Below the pieces are notes generated by a model. That model ran no database searches. It saw nothing but the letters and a program-made list of their open reading frames with translations, and was not told the origin of the DNA. This document shows positions 26,776 to 35,305 of a DNA stretch of 64,000 nucleotides, one piece after another (position 1 is the stretch's first letter; every line of letters begins with the position of its first letter). The stretch is from Pseudofrankia sp. DC12 (GTDB lineage Bacteria; Actinomycetota; Actinomycetes; Frankiales; Frankiaceae), in assembly GCF_000966285.1 (NCBI RefSeq), contig NZ_KQ031391.1:3011208-3075207 (forward strand), read 5' to 3'. Position numbers and translations under genes: made by a program.

Positions 26776-27804
26776 CTACCCGGCTCGGCCCGAGCGGCCG
26801 GACGAGGAGATGCCGGGGGGCTCGGCTCCGCCGGTGATCCGGCCCGCGGCCCCGGCGGTGCCGAACTTGCTGCTGGCCGACGAGGTCTGCGCGGCCTGGA
26901 ACTTGTCCCCGAAGAGGTCCTGCCACTTCTTGACGCTCTTCTCTTCGTCGGTCTCGTGGTAGGCCTCGCGGATCTCAGCTGCGTGGGCGTGGATGCGGGT
27001 GCGGAAGTAGGAGTAGGTCGTCTCGTCCCATCGATGGTCGAAGGTGACGACCGGGTTCGACGGGTCGGCGATGGACGGCTTGGTGTGATGGACCTGCAGC
27101 CACACGTCCAGATCGCTGACCAGGTTCAGCAGGGCGGTGGGTAGGTCCTGGTAGTAGCCGGGGTCGCCGATCTTCTTCCAGGCGGCGACCTGCGTTCCGA
27201 GGAGGGTCGTGATGAGGATGGACTTGGTGCCGGTGAAGGAGTTCTTGTGGTCGCGCAGGAACTTCAGAAGACGGATCACCTTGCGCAGATTGCCGTCGGC
27301 GATCTTGTCCTTGTCCTTCATCCACGTGGTGAAGCCGTCCGGGTTGGTTGTCTCGAACTGGTTGAGATCCCGGTTGACGATCACCTGACGGCCGTCGGCG
27401 AGGATCACGTACGGGACGATGTCGACGTGCATCTCGTTGTCCGCGTACTCGACGTAAACGCAGCGGCACTTTCGGCTGTGTGGCATGGCGCCGTAGCGCC
27501 AGTGATGGTGGATGACCTTCCAGACAGCGTTGCTGTACTCCTGCACGTTGTCTGACCAGTCAGGTACCTCGTTCATCTGAAGGAGGAAGTCGGCGTCGAA
27601 CGGCTTGCCGTTCTGCGGACTGATGATCGTCTTCTGGGCCCAGGAGCCTTGCGGGATCTTCTTGACGAGGCGCGGGCCGAGCTCGGGATCCGCCTCGAGG
27701 GCCGTGTAGATGGCATCGACGCGGCCGGCGAGCACATCGAGGTTGAACTGGCTGAGGTTGACCGTGTTCTTCAAGAAGTTGTTGAAGTAGTCGGTGTGCT
27801 TCAC
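26776..27804 (-). CDS. CBASS CD-NTase (cyclic oligonucleotide synthase)
   Basis: The GTG at 27804 follows an AGGGAA ribosome site and gives 342 aa. The nucleotidyltransferase signature is intact: Gly53-Ser54 in PQGSWAQKT, then Asp70-x-Asp72 in FDADFL, and the third metal ligand Asp128 in MHVDIVPYV. A helical C-terminal domain follows with LRKVIRLLKFLRDHKNSF. On phage infection such enzymes make a cyclic di- or trinucleotide that activates the effector. The C-terminal tail (about 310-342) is a flexible Ser/Gly/Arg-rich stretch ending in Gly, as expected for a Cap2 conjugation tail. The clade and product cannot be assigned by eye. Confidence 0.88.
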   Translation of the reverse strand: MKHTDYFNNFLKNTVNLSQFNLDVLAGRVDAIYTALEADPELGPRLVKKIPQGSWAQKTIISPQNGKPFDADFLLQMNEVPDWSDNVQEYSNAVWKVIHHHWRYGAMPHSRKCRCVYVEYADNEMHVDIVPYVILADGRQVIVNRDLNQFETTNPDGFTTWMKDKDKIADGNLRKVIRLLKFLRDHKNSFTGTKSILITTLLGTQVAAWKKIGDPGYYQDLPTALLNLVSDLDVWLQVHHTKPSIADPSNPVVTFDHRWDETTYSYFRTRIHAHAAEIREAYHETDEEKSVKKWQDLFGDKFQAAQTSSASSKFGTAGAAGRITGGAEPPGISSSGRSGRAG

Positions 27805-27896
27805 GGAACGTTCCCTGGAGTGGTCGTGGGCGAGACGGGGACCGGCGGCTGCGATCCGGCCGTGGGACGTGTGGGAGAGGTCGGAGTGCTGGCCCG

Positions 27897-29066
27897 TCAG
27901 GTGTTGACCTCGACGGCGCGCACGTAGGTGTCGTTCTGCCGCTCGTATACCTCGACGGGTGGCTGGGCGCCGCGCATGAAGGCGCGCCCCATCTCGATGG
28001 CGGCGCTCAGCGGTGTGGCAGCGACGAGATGCCATCGTGTGGCACGGGGGCACGTCGTCTCGACTTCGGCGAGCAGGCTTCGCCAGCAGTCGGCGAAGTT
28101 GCGCAGCGTGTCCGGGTGTGAGACGAGACCAGGGCCGAAGAGATCGCCCTCTGGTCGGATCTCGAAGTACGGCAGCTCCTGCAGCGGCTCCGGGAGCTTG
28201 GACCTCTGGACCTCGGCCGTCAGCGAGGCAGCGAGGACGACCTCTCCGGCCGCGGTGGAGTCGATGGCGGCGCGTGGGGTGAAGCCGTGGATCTCGGCGG
28301 TCTCGTCCCAGCGCCAGCCTTGATCTCCGTCCCGATGCTTCTGGTACAGGCGGGTATCGGTCTTGTCGTCGAGCCGGGAACCCAGGTACACGAGCAACGG
28401 GATCGGGGCGATCGCGAAGATCGACAGATGGTCGACGCCGCCGCTCGCGACTGCTTGCTCGACAAGTGCCAAGGTGTGGTCGATCGCCTCCTGGGCGGCG
28501 AGCCAGTAGGAGGAGCGGCTCGGGTCACCGGCCATGTGGCAGGCGAAGTCCCCCTGCCACCGGCCGTCCGCGAGGCCGAGATAGCCGGCGGCCAGGAGCG
28601 CGTCGGCTGCCTGCCGCTGCGAGGCGAAGGCGGTAGCCCCTCGTACGAGACCACCGACCCGGACCGGCGCGGTACGGCGCAGCCCGCCGCTCGTCGCGGC
28701 TACCCGCACACGGTCCTCATGCCGCGTCTTCAGGTCACGGAGGCGGTCGGTCGTGAAGTACGGAGCGTGATCCTCATTGTCGATCAGACGGTGGCAGCTG
28801 TGACACAGCAGAAGGAGGTTCTCCTCCGCCTCCCGCTCAATGAGGTCCTCTGCGAGCCCGCGGGGCGAGCCGGGAGTGGCCGTGGCGCCGACGTTGTGCG
28901 CGAGTTCGCCGACCAAGACCGTGTGGAGGAAGGTGCGGGCCGCGCCGAGCAGGCTGGCGGAGCACATGACGCAGCACCCGCCGGCTCGCGCCCAGACAGC
29001 GATTCGCACCGAAGACTTGATGTTCCCCCGTGCGACCGCCGTGTCCCGGACCCGCTTCGATGCCAT
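27897..29066 (-). CDS. cap5: CBASS effector: HNH endonuclease-SAVED (Cap5-like)
   Basis: The ATG at 29066 gives 389 aa. The N-terminal HNH nuclease (about 20-110) has CCVMC (Cys32/Cys35), His57 in ELAHN, Asn83 and CHSCH (Cys88/Cys91). The C-terminal SAVED domain (about 165-385) shows the paired signatures HLSIFAIAPIPLLVYLGS and WHLVAATPLSAAIEMGRAF. Cap5 proteins bind a cyclic nucleotide through SAVED, oligomerise, and degrade DNA, killing the infected cell. It is the first gene of the three-gene operon, 92 nt ahead of the CD-NTase. Confidence 0.9.
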   Translation of the reverse strand: MASKRVRDTAVARGNIKSSVRIAVWARAGGCCVMCSASLLGAARTFLHTVLVGELAHNVGATATPGSPRGLAEDLIEREAEENLLLLCHSCHRLIDNEDHAPYFTTDRLRDLKTRHEDRVRVAATSGGLRRTAPVRVGGLVRGATAFASQRQAADALLAAGYLGLADGRWQGDFACHMAGDPSRSSYWLAAQEAIDHTLALVEQAVASGGVDHLSIFAIAPIPLLVYLGSRLDDKTDTRLYQKHRDGDQGWRWDETAEIHGFTPRAAIDSTAAGEVVLAASLTAEVQRSKLPEPLQELPYFEIRPEGDLFGPGLVSHPDTLRNFADCWRSLLAEVETTCPRATRWHLVAATPLSAAIEMGRAFMRGAQPPVEVYERQNDTYVRAVEVNT

Positions 29067-29230
29067 AGATCGGACGCTATCCGGCGGATCCGACAGAACC
29101 GGCTCGCCGCACGATGTACCAGGTGCATGGCCGCGCTGCCGGAGCACCCGGCCGCGGCCAGTCCACCGGTCTCGACTGGCTTCCCCGGACCGGGTGGCGG
29201 CTGCGCGGCGCGGGGTGCCGACACGCCGGT

Positions 29231-29596
29231 CTACAGGTCGAGCAGCGAGATCGTGCGCCTGTTCGCGGCGACGGCCCGGTTGTATGCGGCGGCCAGATTG
29301 TTACGGGTGACGGTCTTCTCGAAGCGGTGTCGACGGCCGACGCACACCAACTTGTAACGCCTCCCCTCGGGGTCGAAGCCGCTTTCGCTGACCTCCCAGA
29401 CCCGGCCTTTCCAATCGCTGGGACGCGGCGCGGGCGCCCCGACGGGGCTGTCCGTCCCGCGCATTCCACCGTGAAGCTGGCCCTCGGGCGTGACTCCCCA
29501 GGCCGAGGTCACCGAGACCCCGCGCGGCGGGCCGTACACGAGCACCCCAGGCGGGATCGTCACGGCGCCGGCAGCGGCGGCCTGGCGGGCCTTCAC
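29231..29596 (-). CDS. Hypothetical protein
   Basis: This is a possible 121-aa gene without a recognised domain. The C-terminal half reads as plausible protein (VWEVSESGFDPEGRRYKLV, then RRHRFEKTVTRNNLAAAYN), while the N-terminal part is Gly/Pro-rich. It would lie 164 nt upstream of the CBASS effector on the same strand. An alternative frame on the plus strand (29114-29659) is also open but has a shadow-like composition. It carries no JAB-domain motif, so it is not a Cap3. Confidence 0.35.
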   Translation of the reverse strand: MKARQAAAAGAVTIPPGVLVYGPPRGVSVTSAWGVTPEGQLHGGMRGTDSPVGAPAPRPSDWKGRVWEVSESGFDPEGRRYKLVCVGRRHRFEKTVTRNNLAAAYNRAVAANRRTISLLDL

Positions 29597-29613
29597 CGCG
29601 ACTGCACGGATAA

Positions 29614-29830
29614 GGCGCTCGCCCTCGCTGGTGTGTCGACCGCCTGCTCGTCACCGTGATCCACCGCCGGTGGAAAACCCAGATGAAGGCGCTCGCCCAG
29701 CTGCTCGGCGCACCCGCCGGCGCCGTCGGCGACGCGATCCATGAGATGACCCCCGTCATCGAGGGCCTCAACCAGCGCATCCGACCCGCGCCGATCCGCT
29801 CCGACCAGCCAGGACTTGACAGATCTGATC
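29614..29830 (+). pseudogene. Transposase N-terminal fragment (decayed)
   Basis: Between an in-frame stop at 29611-29613 and about 29830, the plus strand encodes a stretch like the HTH part of IS5-type transposases: DRLLVTVIHRRWKTQMKAL, AQLLGAPAGAVGDAIHEM, then PVIEGLNQRIRPAPIR. No DDE catalytic region follows, and the reading degenerates into Arg/Gln-rich sequence. No terminal inverted repeats were found. It is best read as a relic of an insertion between the CBASS operon and the next defence-like operon. Confidence 0.4.
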
Positions 29831-30013
29831 GACCGCAGCAACGTCAAGAAGGGAACTTGAATCGGCGGCTCCCTGGGGCTGTCGACCGGGCTGGGGCAGG
29901 TCATCGACGTGGTTGCGCGCGCCGCGCCGAGGTCGCGGCACCTCGGTTCTTCGACCAGGCCATGACCCTTTCGGCATTGCGCGCCAGTTCGGTGATCTGA
30001 GATCCTTCGTGTC

Positions 30014-31870
30014 ATGGGGGACGGATCAGTTAGCCGGCCGGCTGATACGCCGAGCGGCGCTGCGAAGCGTGGTCTGGGACTCAGTGACGAGTCTGACCAT
30101 GATGTCGAGCTCTCGAGCAACGACCGCGAGTTGCTCCTAGACGAGCTGGCCTCGCTGTATTCGAGCGGGTCGGCTGGGGACCGGTTGCTGCGGAGCTTGG
30201 GTGTCGCACCGCATGAGGTGAGTGGCTTCGTTCCTAGGTCATCGGCGACGGACGCATGGTCGGAAATACTGGTCACTCTCGAACACGGCAAGATCGCGGC
30301 GCCGCGCCGCCACCTGATCGTCGCCGGCCTGCGGGACTTCCCGGCCAACCCCAGGCTCCTCGCTCTCGCGGGGCGGTATGGCATTGTTCCGGATTGGACA
30401 GGCGAAGTCGTCGGTGACCTGTCGGCGCCGGGGGAGACCCAGGACATAAGCATCGAGGTGTCTCCGAGGTCCGCGTTGGGTGGCGGGCAGGCTTGGTCTT
30501 TCGGCCGCCCTGTGCTGCGGGTGCCCGCCCTAGGCCCGATCGGGATAGCGCACTTGACGCAGGCACTGTCGTCGCTCCCCCGCTCCGTTGATCCGCCCTC
30601 GCGGCACGACGAGGCAGGGTTGGCCACGCTGCGAGCACGGGTCACCCGACTACCATCGAGCGACGCCAGATTGTGGGTCCTGGCCGCTATCGACGCGTTG
30701 GCGGATGCTCTCGCCGCCACGGTGTTACTCCGTCGCTGCCTCGCCGGCCGAACGCTTTATCACGAGGATTACAGCAGAGCGCTCTTTGAGGCCCTGCCCG
30801 CTCTCGATACTGCGCCCGCACACCCGGCCGGGCCCCACGACGACATTGACTATGTGACCCAGTCTGTACTCTTCCGGCCGGACCACGCGCCCGACCATCA
30901 CCGCGCGTTGGTCACTTTCGCGCTGTCGCTCTGCCTGAACGCCGGGGTGGACATAGAGGTCGACCTGACGACGTGGGCGGTCGAGCTGGTTGGTGAGCCT
31001 TCGTTCAACGTGCTGGTGCGCGCGCTGCGTGAGCGTCGTACGCGCCAGGAATACAGGTTGATCCTCAGCGTGGACGCCCCCCTGGCCGGCGACTGGCCGG
31101 AAACCTTGTCCGCGTGGCTCGTGGCCGAGGAGGAAGTCAAAGGATGGTCGGCCGATCGTCGTCGTCCGGCTCGCGTTCGTGCCGAGGTATTCACCTGCGC
31201 AACGCAGGATCAGGTCGGTTTCGATCGGGTCGTCCGAGACGCGGTCCTCTGGAGCCGTGGCGTCGTCGGTGATTATGTAGGCCAGATCGATCTGGCGGCA
31301 CCGGCCTGGCTGCTCGCGACCCTGAAGCCCGAGACGATTGTCGTTGCGCAGCGGCTCGGCGTCCGCTACCGCATGGTAGCCCGGTGGAACGATCTTCTTC
31401 ACCCGCCGACCGACCCGGACGTCGACGACCCGCTATGGACCGTCATGCGGCAGAACGAGGATATGATCTCTCTGGACAGTGCATGTCCAGTCTCCTGGCT
31501 GCGTGAGGAAGAGGCGGCAGACCTCGACTACCTGCTCGCGCGGCTGCAGACGGGATCGCTCGGCGCGGCCTGCGGCCTGCGGTTCTGTCTCGACAACCAA
31601 CCCGAAGTCCTAGATCTCCTACTGAGGTTCGTCCCGATTCTCGTATGGCCTGAGGCAGACGAGACGTACGTTGCATGGCATGAGATCGACGCGCTAGTAA
31701 GCAAGGTGCTGCTCCTCCTGCCCGAGGCACTGAACGACGCTTACCGGCGTCGTTGGCAGACGCCAGCCGATAAGCGACCGCCGCTGCTCTCCGAGCTGCG
31801 CGCCGTCTGGAATAACGCAGACTGGCTCGCGTTCTGCGAGAAGTACCGCCTCGGCCTCGTGAGTGCCTGA
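30014..31870 (+). CDS. EAD1 domain fused to VMAP-C-like domain
   Basis: This 618-aa protein has an N-terminal module (about 31-122) that matches effector-associated domain 1: SSNDRELLLDELASLYS, DRLLRSLGVAP, then SATDAWSEILVTLEHGKI and DFPANPRLLALA. EAD1 is a homotypic adaptor that links sensors and effectors in actinobacterial conflict systems. The C-terminal part (about 290-618) resembles the C-terminal domain of vWA-MoxR-associated proteins (VMAP-C), with ACPVSWLREEE and LLRFVPILVWPEADE, though this match is weaker. No catalytic motif, P-loop or membrane segment is visible. Its stop is directly followed by the ATG of the sigma-fusion gene (TGAATG), so the two form one operon. No MoxR or vWA gene is present. 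Confidence 0.6.
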   Translation: MGDGSVSRPADTPSGAAKRGLGLSDESDHDVELSSNDRELLLDELASLYSSGSAGDRLLRSLGVAPHEVSGFVPRSSATDAWSEILVTLEHGKIAAPRRHLIVAGLRDFPANPRLLALAGRYGIVPDWTGEVVGDLSAPGETQDISIEVSPRSALGGGQAWSFGRPVLRVPALGPIGIAHLTQALSSLPRSVDPPSRHDEAGLATLRARVTRLPSSDARLWVLAAIDALADALAATVLLRRCLAGRTLYHEDYSRALFEALPALDTAPAHPAGPHDDIDYVTQSVLFRPDHAPDHHRALVTFALSLCLNAGVDIEVDLTTWAVELVGEPSFNVLVRALRERRTRQEYRLILSVDAPLAGDWPETLSAWLVAEEEVKGWSADRRRPARVRAEVFTCATQDQVGFDRVVRDAVLWSRGVVGDYVGQIDLAAPAWLLATLKPETIVVAQRLGVRYRMVARWNDLLHPPTDPDVDDPLWTVMRQNEDMISLDSACPVSWLREEEAADLDYLLARLQTGSLGAACGLRFCLDNQPEVLDLLLRFVPILVWPEADETYVAWHEIDALVSKVLLLLPEALNDAYRRRWQTPADKRPPLLSELRAVWNNADWLAFCEKYRLGLVSA

Positions 31871-34042
31871 ATGACACACCCGGAAAATCCTGGAGATCAC
31901 GACGCTGTCGACCAGACGTTACGCGGTCCGTTGTCGCGCGCCGGCCATAACGGGTACGCACAGGAGGCGCATGTCGAAGATTCTGCGGAGCTCGACGCCT
32001 TCGCGTCCGCCTTTCGTTCTGTTCGTACGCTCTGGGAGCGTCTGAATGTCCTGGTCGACACCGGTCCGACGATGGCCGTCTGGGACGACATTGTCGATGA
32101 ACTGATCGAGATCTGTCAGCAATCCGGCGCGTTTCGGAGCGTCCAGTACTGGCGGCTGTCCCCCGCGCACAATCGTCCGCTGGCGGCCGTACCTACGGGC
32201 GGACAGGCCGGCCCGGTCGATCTGGAGCTGAGCACGCCCCAATCCGTCACCCTGGTGATCTCCGACTGGATCGGACCGCTGTGGTCCAATACCGAGATGT
32301 CGAACCTGCTCAGGCAGTTGGGCGAGACGGGCTCGGGTGTACTGTTCAATCCTCTGCCGGCCCGGCTGTGGCGGCGGAGCACGCTGCCGGCGCGGATGGT
32401 GCGTCTTGTGGGAGCCGACACCGTGACTGGCCGAGCCTTGGTCCCCGTCGCGGACGGCGTTGGCAAAGACGGGGTACCAATGCCGCTCGTCGGATTCGGA
32501 GCGGCGAAGTTGCGTGCCTGGGCCGCAGTGATGAATGGCGTTGATGACGCTTCCTGCGCGGGAGTCATGCTGCCCCGCGGCGGTGGGGTCGGCCGGCCTC
32601 CGACCGGAGTTCGGCCGTATCAAGCAGACGCGGAGACTCTCGTGGGCTCCTTCCGTCTCACGGCCTCCCGGGCAGCTCGACGACTGTCCGTGCTCATCTC
32701 GGGGCAGGATCAGGTGCCGCTATCCACGCTGCGCCGCGTCCACCGTGACCTGGTTCCCGAGGCGCGGGTCAGCGACCTTGCTGAGGTTATCGTCAGCGAC
32801 CTCGTGGAACTCGACAATGTCGGCGGCCCGCCGATCCTGCGGTTCAGACCCGGTGTCCGCGAGGTGCTCGCAGCATCAATGTCTGCAGCGGACGGCTGGG
32901 TCCTACGGGTCGCGCTCGGCCAGCGCCCGGAACGCCGCCTCGTTGCGACCGAAGACCTTGACGCGGACAAGCTGCCGCAGCCGCCGGCCGCGGAGCCGGC
33001 GCCGGCCCCGCAGGCCGCGGGGGGTGACGAGGAAGAGGCTGACGGCGAGTTCGACGCCGCCGTCGAGGCGGAGGCCAACGAGCCCGACACGGAGCCGGAA
33101 GCTGGCCCAACTCCCTCGACCGTCGACCGGATGTCGGACGACAGCGTCCGCGAGTACCTCTCGCAGATCGGCCGCGTCCGGCTGCTGACGGCGGAGGAGG
33201 AGGTCGACCTCGCCAAGCGGGTCGAGGCCGGCCTGTCCGCCGCCGAGAAGCTCGCCGCGGACGCCGCCGGGCTGGTGGGCGACCTTCGCCGGGAGCTGGT
33301 GTGGGTCGAGCGTGACGGTGAGGTCGCCAAGAGTCGCCTCGTCGAGGCGAACCTGCGGCTGGTCGTCTCGATCGCCCGTCGTTATGTCGGTCGGGGGATG
33401 TTGTTCCTGGATCTGATCCAGGAGGGGAACGTGGGTCTGATCCGGGCGGTGGAGAAGTTCGACTACACCAGGGGTTACAAGTTCTCGACGTATGCGACGT
33501 GGTGGATTCGGCAGGCGATCACGCGGGCGATCGCGGATCAGGCGCGGACGATCCGTATTCCGGTCCACATGGTCGAGACGATCAACAAGCTGATCCGGAT
33601 CCAGCGGCAGCTGCTCCAGAATCTGGGTCGTGAGCCGACGCCGGAGGAGATCGCGAAGGAGATGGACCTGACTCCGGACAAGGTCCGGGAGATCCAGAAG
33701 GTGGCCCAGGAGCCGGTCTCGCTGGAGACGCCGATCGGTGAGGAGGAGGACTCCCACCACGGAGATTTCAGCGAGGACTCGGACGCGGTCGTTCCGGTGG
33801 ACGCGGCGAGTTTCCTGTTGTTGCAGGAGCAGTTGGACTCGGTGCTGCCCACGTTGTCGGATCGGGAGAAGAAGGTCATCCAGCTGCGGTTCGGGTTGAC
33901 GGATGGGCATCCGCGGACGTTGGAGGAGGTTGGTCGGGAGTTCGGGGTGACGCGGGAGCGGATTCGCCAGATCGAGTCGAAGACGCTCTCGAAGCTGCGC
34001 CACCCGTCGCGAATCCAGAAGCTACGCGACTACGTCGAGTAA
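31871..34042 (+). CDS. SAV_2336-like domain fused to primary-type sigma-70
   Basis: This 723-aa chimera has three parts. Residues about 40-350 resemble the N-terminal module of actinobacterial SAV_2336-type conflict proteins: [37 protein letters not shown] and [11 protein letters not shown]. Residues 351-420 are an acidic Pro/Ala/Glu linker. Residues 421-723 are a complete HrdB/RpoD-like sigma: region 1.2 ([20 protein letters not shown]), region 2 ([36 protein letters not shown]), region 3, and region 4 with [15 protein letters not shown] and [17 protein letters not shown]. All core-binding and -10/-35 reading parts look intact. It starts with no gap after the EAD1 gene. It may be a sensor-controlled sigma factor or an RNA polymerase hijacker; the function is unknown. 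Confidence 0.8.
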   Translation: MTHPENPGDHDAVDQTLRGPLSRAGHNGYAQEAHVEDSAELDAFASAFRSVRTLWERLNVLVDTGPTMAVWDDIVDELIEICQQSGAFRSVQYWRLSPAHNRPLAAVPTGGQAGPVDLELSTPQSVTLVISDWIGPLWSNTEMSNLLRQLGETGSGVLFNPLPARLWRRSTLPARMVRLVGADTVTGRALVPVADGVGKDGVPMPLVGFGAAKLRAWAAVMNGVDDASCAGVMLPRGGGVGRPPTGVRPYQADAETLVGSFRLTASRAARRLSVLISGQDQVPLSTLRRVHRDLVPEARVSDLAEVIVSDLVELDNVGGPPILRFRPGVREVLAASMSAADGWVLRVALGQRPERRLVATEDLDADKLPQPPAAEPAPAPQAAGGDEEEADGEFDAAVEAEANEPDTEPEAGPTPSTVDRMSDDSVREYLSQIGRVRLLTAEEEVDLAKRVEAGLSAAEKLAADAAGLVGDLRRELVWVERDGEVAKSRLVEANLRLVVSIARRYVGRGMLFLDLIQEGNVGLIRAVEKFDYTRGYKFSTYATWWIRQAITRAIADQARTIRIPVHMVETINKLIRIQRQLLQNLGREPTPEEIAKEMDLTPDKVREIQKVAQEPVSLETPIGEEEDSHHGDFSEDSDAVVPVDAASFLLLQEQLDSVLPTLSDREKKVIQLRFGLTDGHPRTLEEVGREFGVTRERIRQIESKTLSKLRHPSRIQKLRDYVE

Positions 34043-34487
34043 GCGGCGGCACGGGGCCTGGCGATGGGGGTGCGCTGCGTGAGACCGGCAGTCCAGGCGT
34101 CGTGTAGGGGCCACGTGCTCTGTCGCTCGCACCAGCGCGCGGCACGGCAAGCGCAGGTTGGCGAACCCGCGACGACCGATCTCGTCAATCTTCTTGACAT
34201 CCGATTAGGGGTGCGAAGCAGACCGGCCCGCGGTCGCCTGGCTAGCCACGCGCCCCATCCCCGGCCGGACACCGGTGCCGACCGAGGCGTAAACCCCGCG
34301 CCCGCCACGTCCCCGGGGACATGGGTGGCCCGCCCGCCGACGACGCGCGCTCCGGGGCGCGGCCCGAATTCGGGCCGCGCCCTGGCCCGCGTCCCCACCA
34401 TGCACCCCCGCACCCGGGCGATCCCGCCGGGGGCCCGTCCCGTAGACGGCTCTTCGCACCGATGAGATCGCCAGAGCGCTGCGCGGA
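34043..34487. other. Gene-free stretch after the sigma-fusion gene
   Basis: No gene is seen in 445 bases. A TTGACA hexamer at 34193-34198 has no convincing -10 at proper distance and no gene after it on that strand. The rest is very GC-rich. No clear terminator hairpin with U-tract was found for the sigma-fusion operon. Confidence 0.35.
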
Positions 34488-34865
34488 TCAGGCGGCGTGG
34501 GTGCCGCGGATGCTGGCAAGGTCGAGTTCGATGCGGCGTCCGTGGACGGTGACGACGATGCTGGCCGCGTCGGCGCCCGTAGCGGTGAGGTAGTCGTACA
34601 GGGTCGAGAGGAGCATGTCCTCGCGGCTTTCGAGGCGGGAGACGGCGGCCTGGCCGACCCCGAGCTTCTTGGCGACCTCGGTCTGGGTCATCTGCGCGGC
34701 CTTGCGGATCATCGCAAGGTTCATGGCGTAGACCCGGTCCATCTCCTCCGCCGCCGCGTGCGCCTCGGCGACGTCACCGGCGAGCTGCGGATCAGACAAC
34801 AGCTGGTCCAGGCGGTCGTTCCCACGGACGAACTTCGACGGCGGCTGCGTGGCGTCCTCGGTCAT
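34488..34865 (-). CDS. XRE-family antitoxin (HigA-like)
   Basis: This 125-aa protein has an HTH at about 50-100: MIRKAAQMTQTEVAKKLGVG, then QAAVSRLESREDMLLSTL. The last 30 residues (ASIVVTVHGRRIELDLASI) are an added beta element seen in this antitoxin type. It would neutralise the upstream RelE/HigB-like toxin and repress the operon. Its ATG overlaps the toxin stop by 4 nt (ATGA at 34862-34865); the toxin-first order is typical of HigBA modules. Confidence 0.85.
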   Translation of the reverse strand: MTEDATQPPSKFVRGNDRLDQLLSDPQLAGDVAEAHAAAEEMDRVYAMNLAMIRKAAQMTQTEVAKKLGVGQAAVSRLESREDMLLSTLYDYLTATGADAASIVVTVHGRRIELDLASIRGTHAA

Positions 34866-35272
34866 GGCTTCTCCTCAAAGGATGTCTCGCGCTTCCACTG
34901 GTCGATCATCGGATCAGCCCGGGTAGCGACCCCGTCGTAGAAAACGTCTCCCAACTTGGCCTTGTCAGCGGCGAACAACGTCACGACGACCGTGCCGGCC
35001 CCCGGAGGAAACCAGCAGATCAACCGGACCGCCACCTGCGGGTCATAGGCATGCGAAACCCGCCACAAGGGGTAGCGACGCGACTGGCGCACCCAGCGCA
35101 GGGTCGCCGTCTCACGGTCACGGGCAGGAGGGTCGGTCAGGTTGCGCAACTGGTCGAGGGCACGAGCGGTGTACGCCAGGAGCCGACGTGAACGTTCGTC
35201 CCCAGCGCGCGCCTCGTCCTCCAGGCGATCGAGCCACCGCCCGAAGTCCTCGGGCCAGTCGATGTCCACCAC
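34862..35272 (-). CDS. HigB/RelE-like toxin (phage-derived Gp49-type)
   Basis: This 136-aa protein starts at a GTG (35272, or the next GTG at 35269). It has the RelE-superfamily pattern of HigB-type toxins: WLDRLEDEARAGDERSR, ALDQLRNLTDP, a beta hairpin with ETATLRWVRQSRRYPLWRVSH, then VRLICWFPPGAGTVVVTLFAADKAKLGDVFYD. These toxins cleave mRNA on the ribosome. It is translationally coupled to the antitoxin gene. The candidate promoter just upstream implies a leaderless transcript. Confidence 0.83.
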   Translation of the reverse strand: MVDIDWPEDFGRWLDRLEDEARAGDERSRRLLAYTARALDQLRNLTDPPARDRETATLRWVRQSRRYPLWRVSHAYDPQVAVRLICWFPPGAGTVVVTLFAADKAKLGDVFYDGVATRADPMIDQWKRETSFEEKP

Positions 35273-35276
35273 AACA

Positions 35277-35305
35277 GCATTACATCAAGGGGATATTCCA
35301 TGCAA
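35277..35305 (-). promoter_or_regulatory. Candidate promoter of the toxin-antitoxin pair
   Basis: On the minus strand, TTGCAT (35300-35305) and TAATGC (35277-35282) are separated by exactly 17 bp. The toxin GTG begins about 4 nt after the -10 element (or 7 nt, using the second GTG), so the mRNA would be leaderless. The local AT content stands out against the surroundings. Confidence 0.55.

Noticed and set aside
34193-34222. TTGACA box as a promoter
   Set aside because: No -10 element at suitable spacing and no plus-strand gene downstream before the antisense toxin-antitoxin pair.
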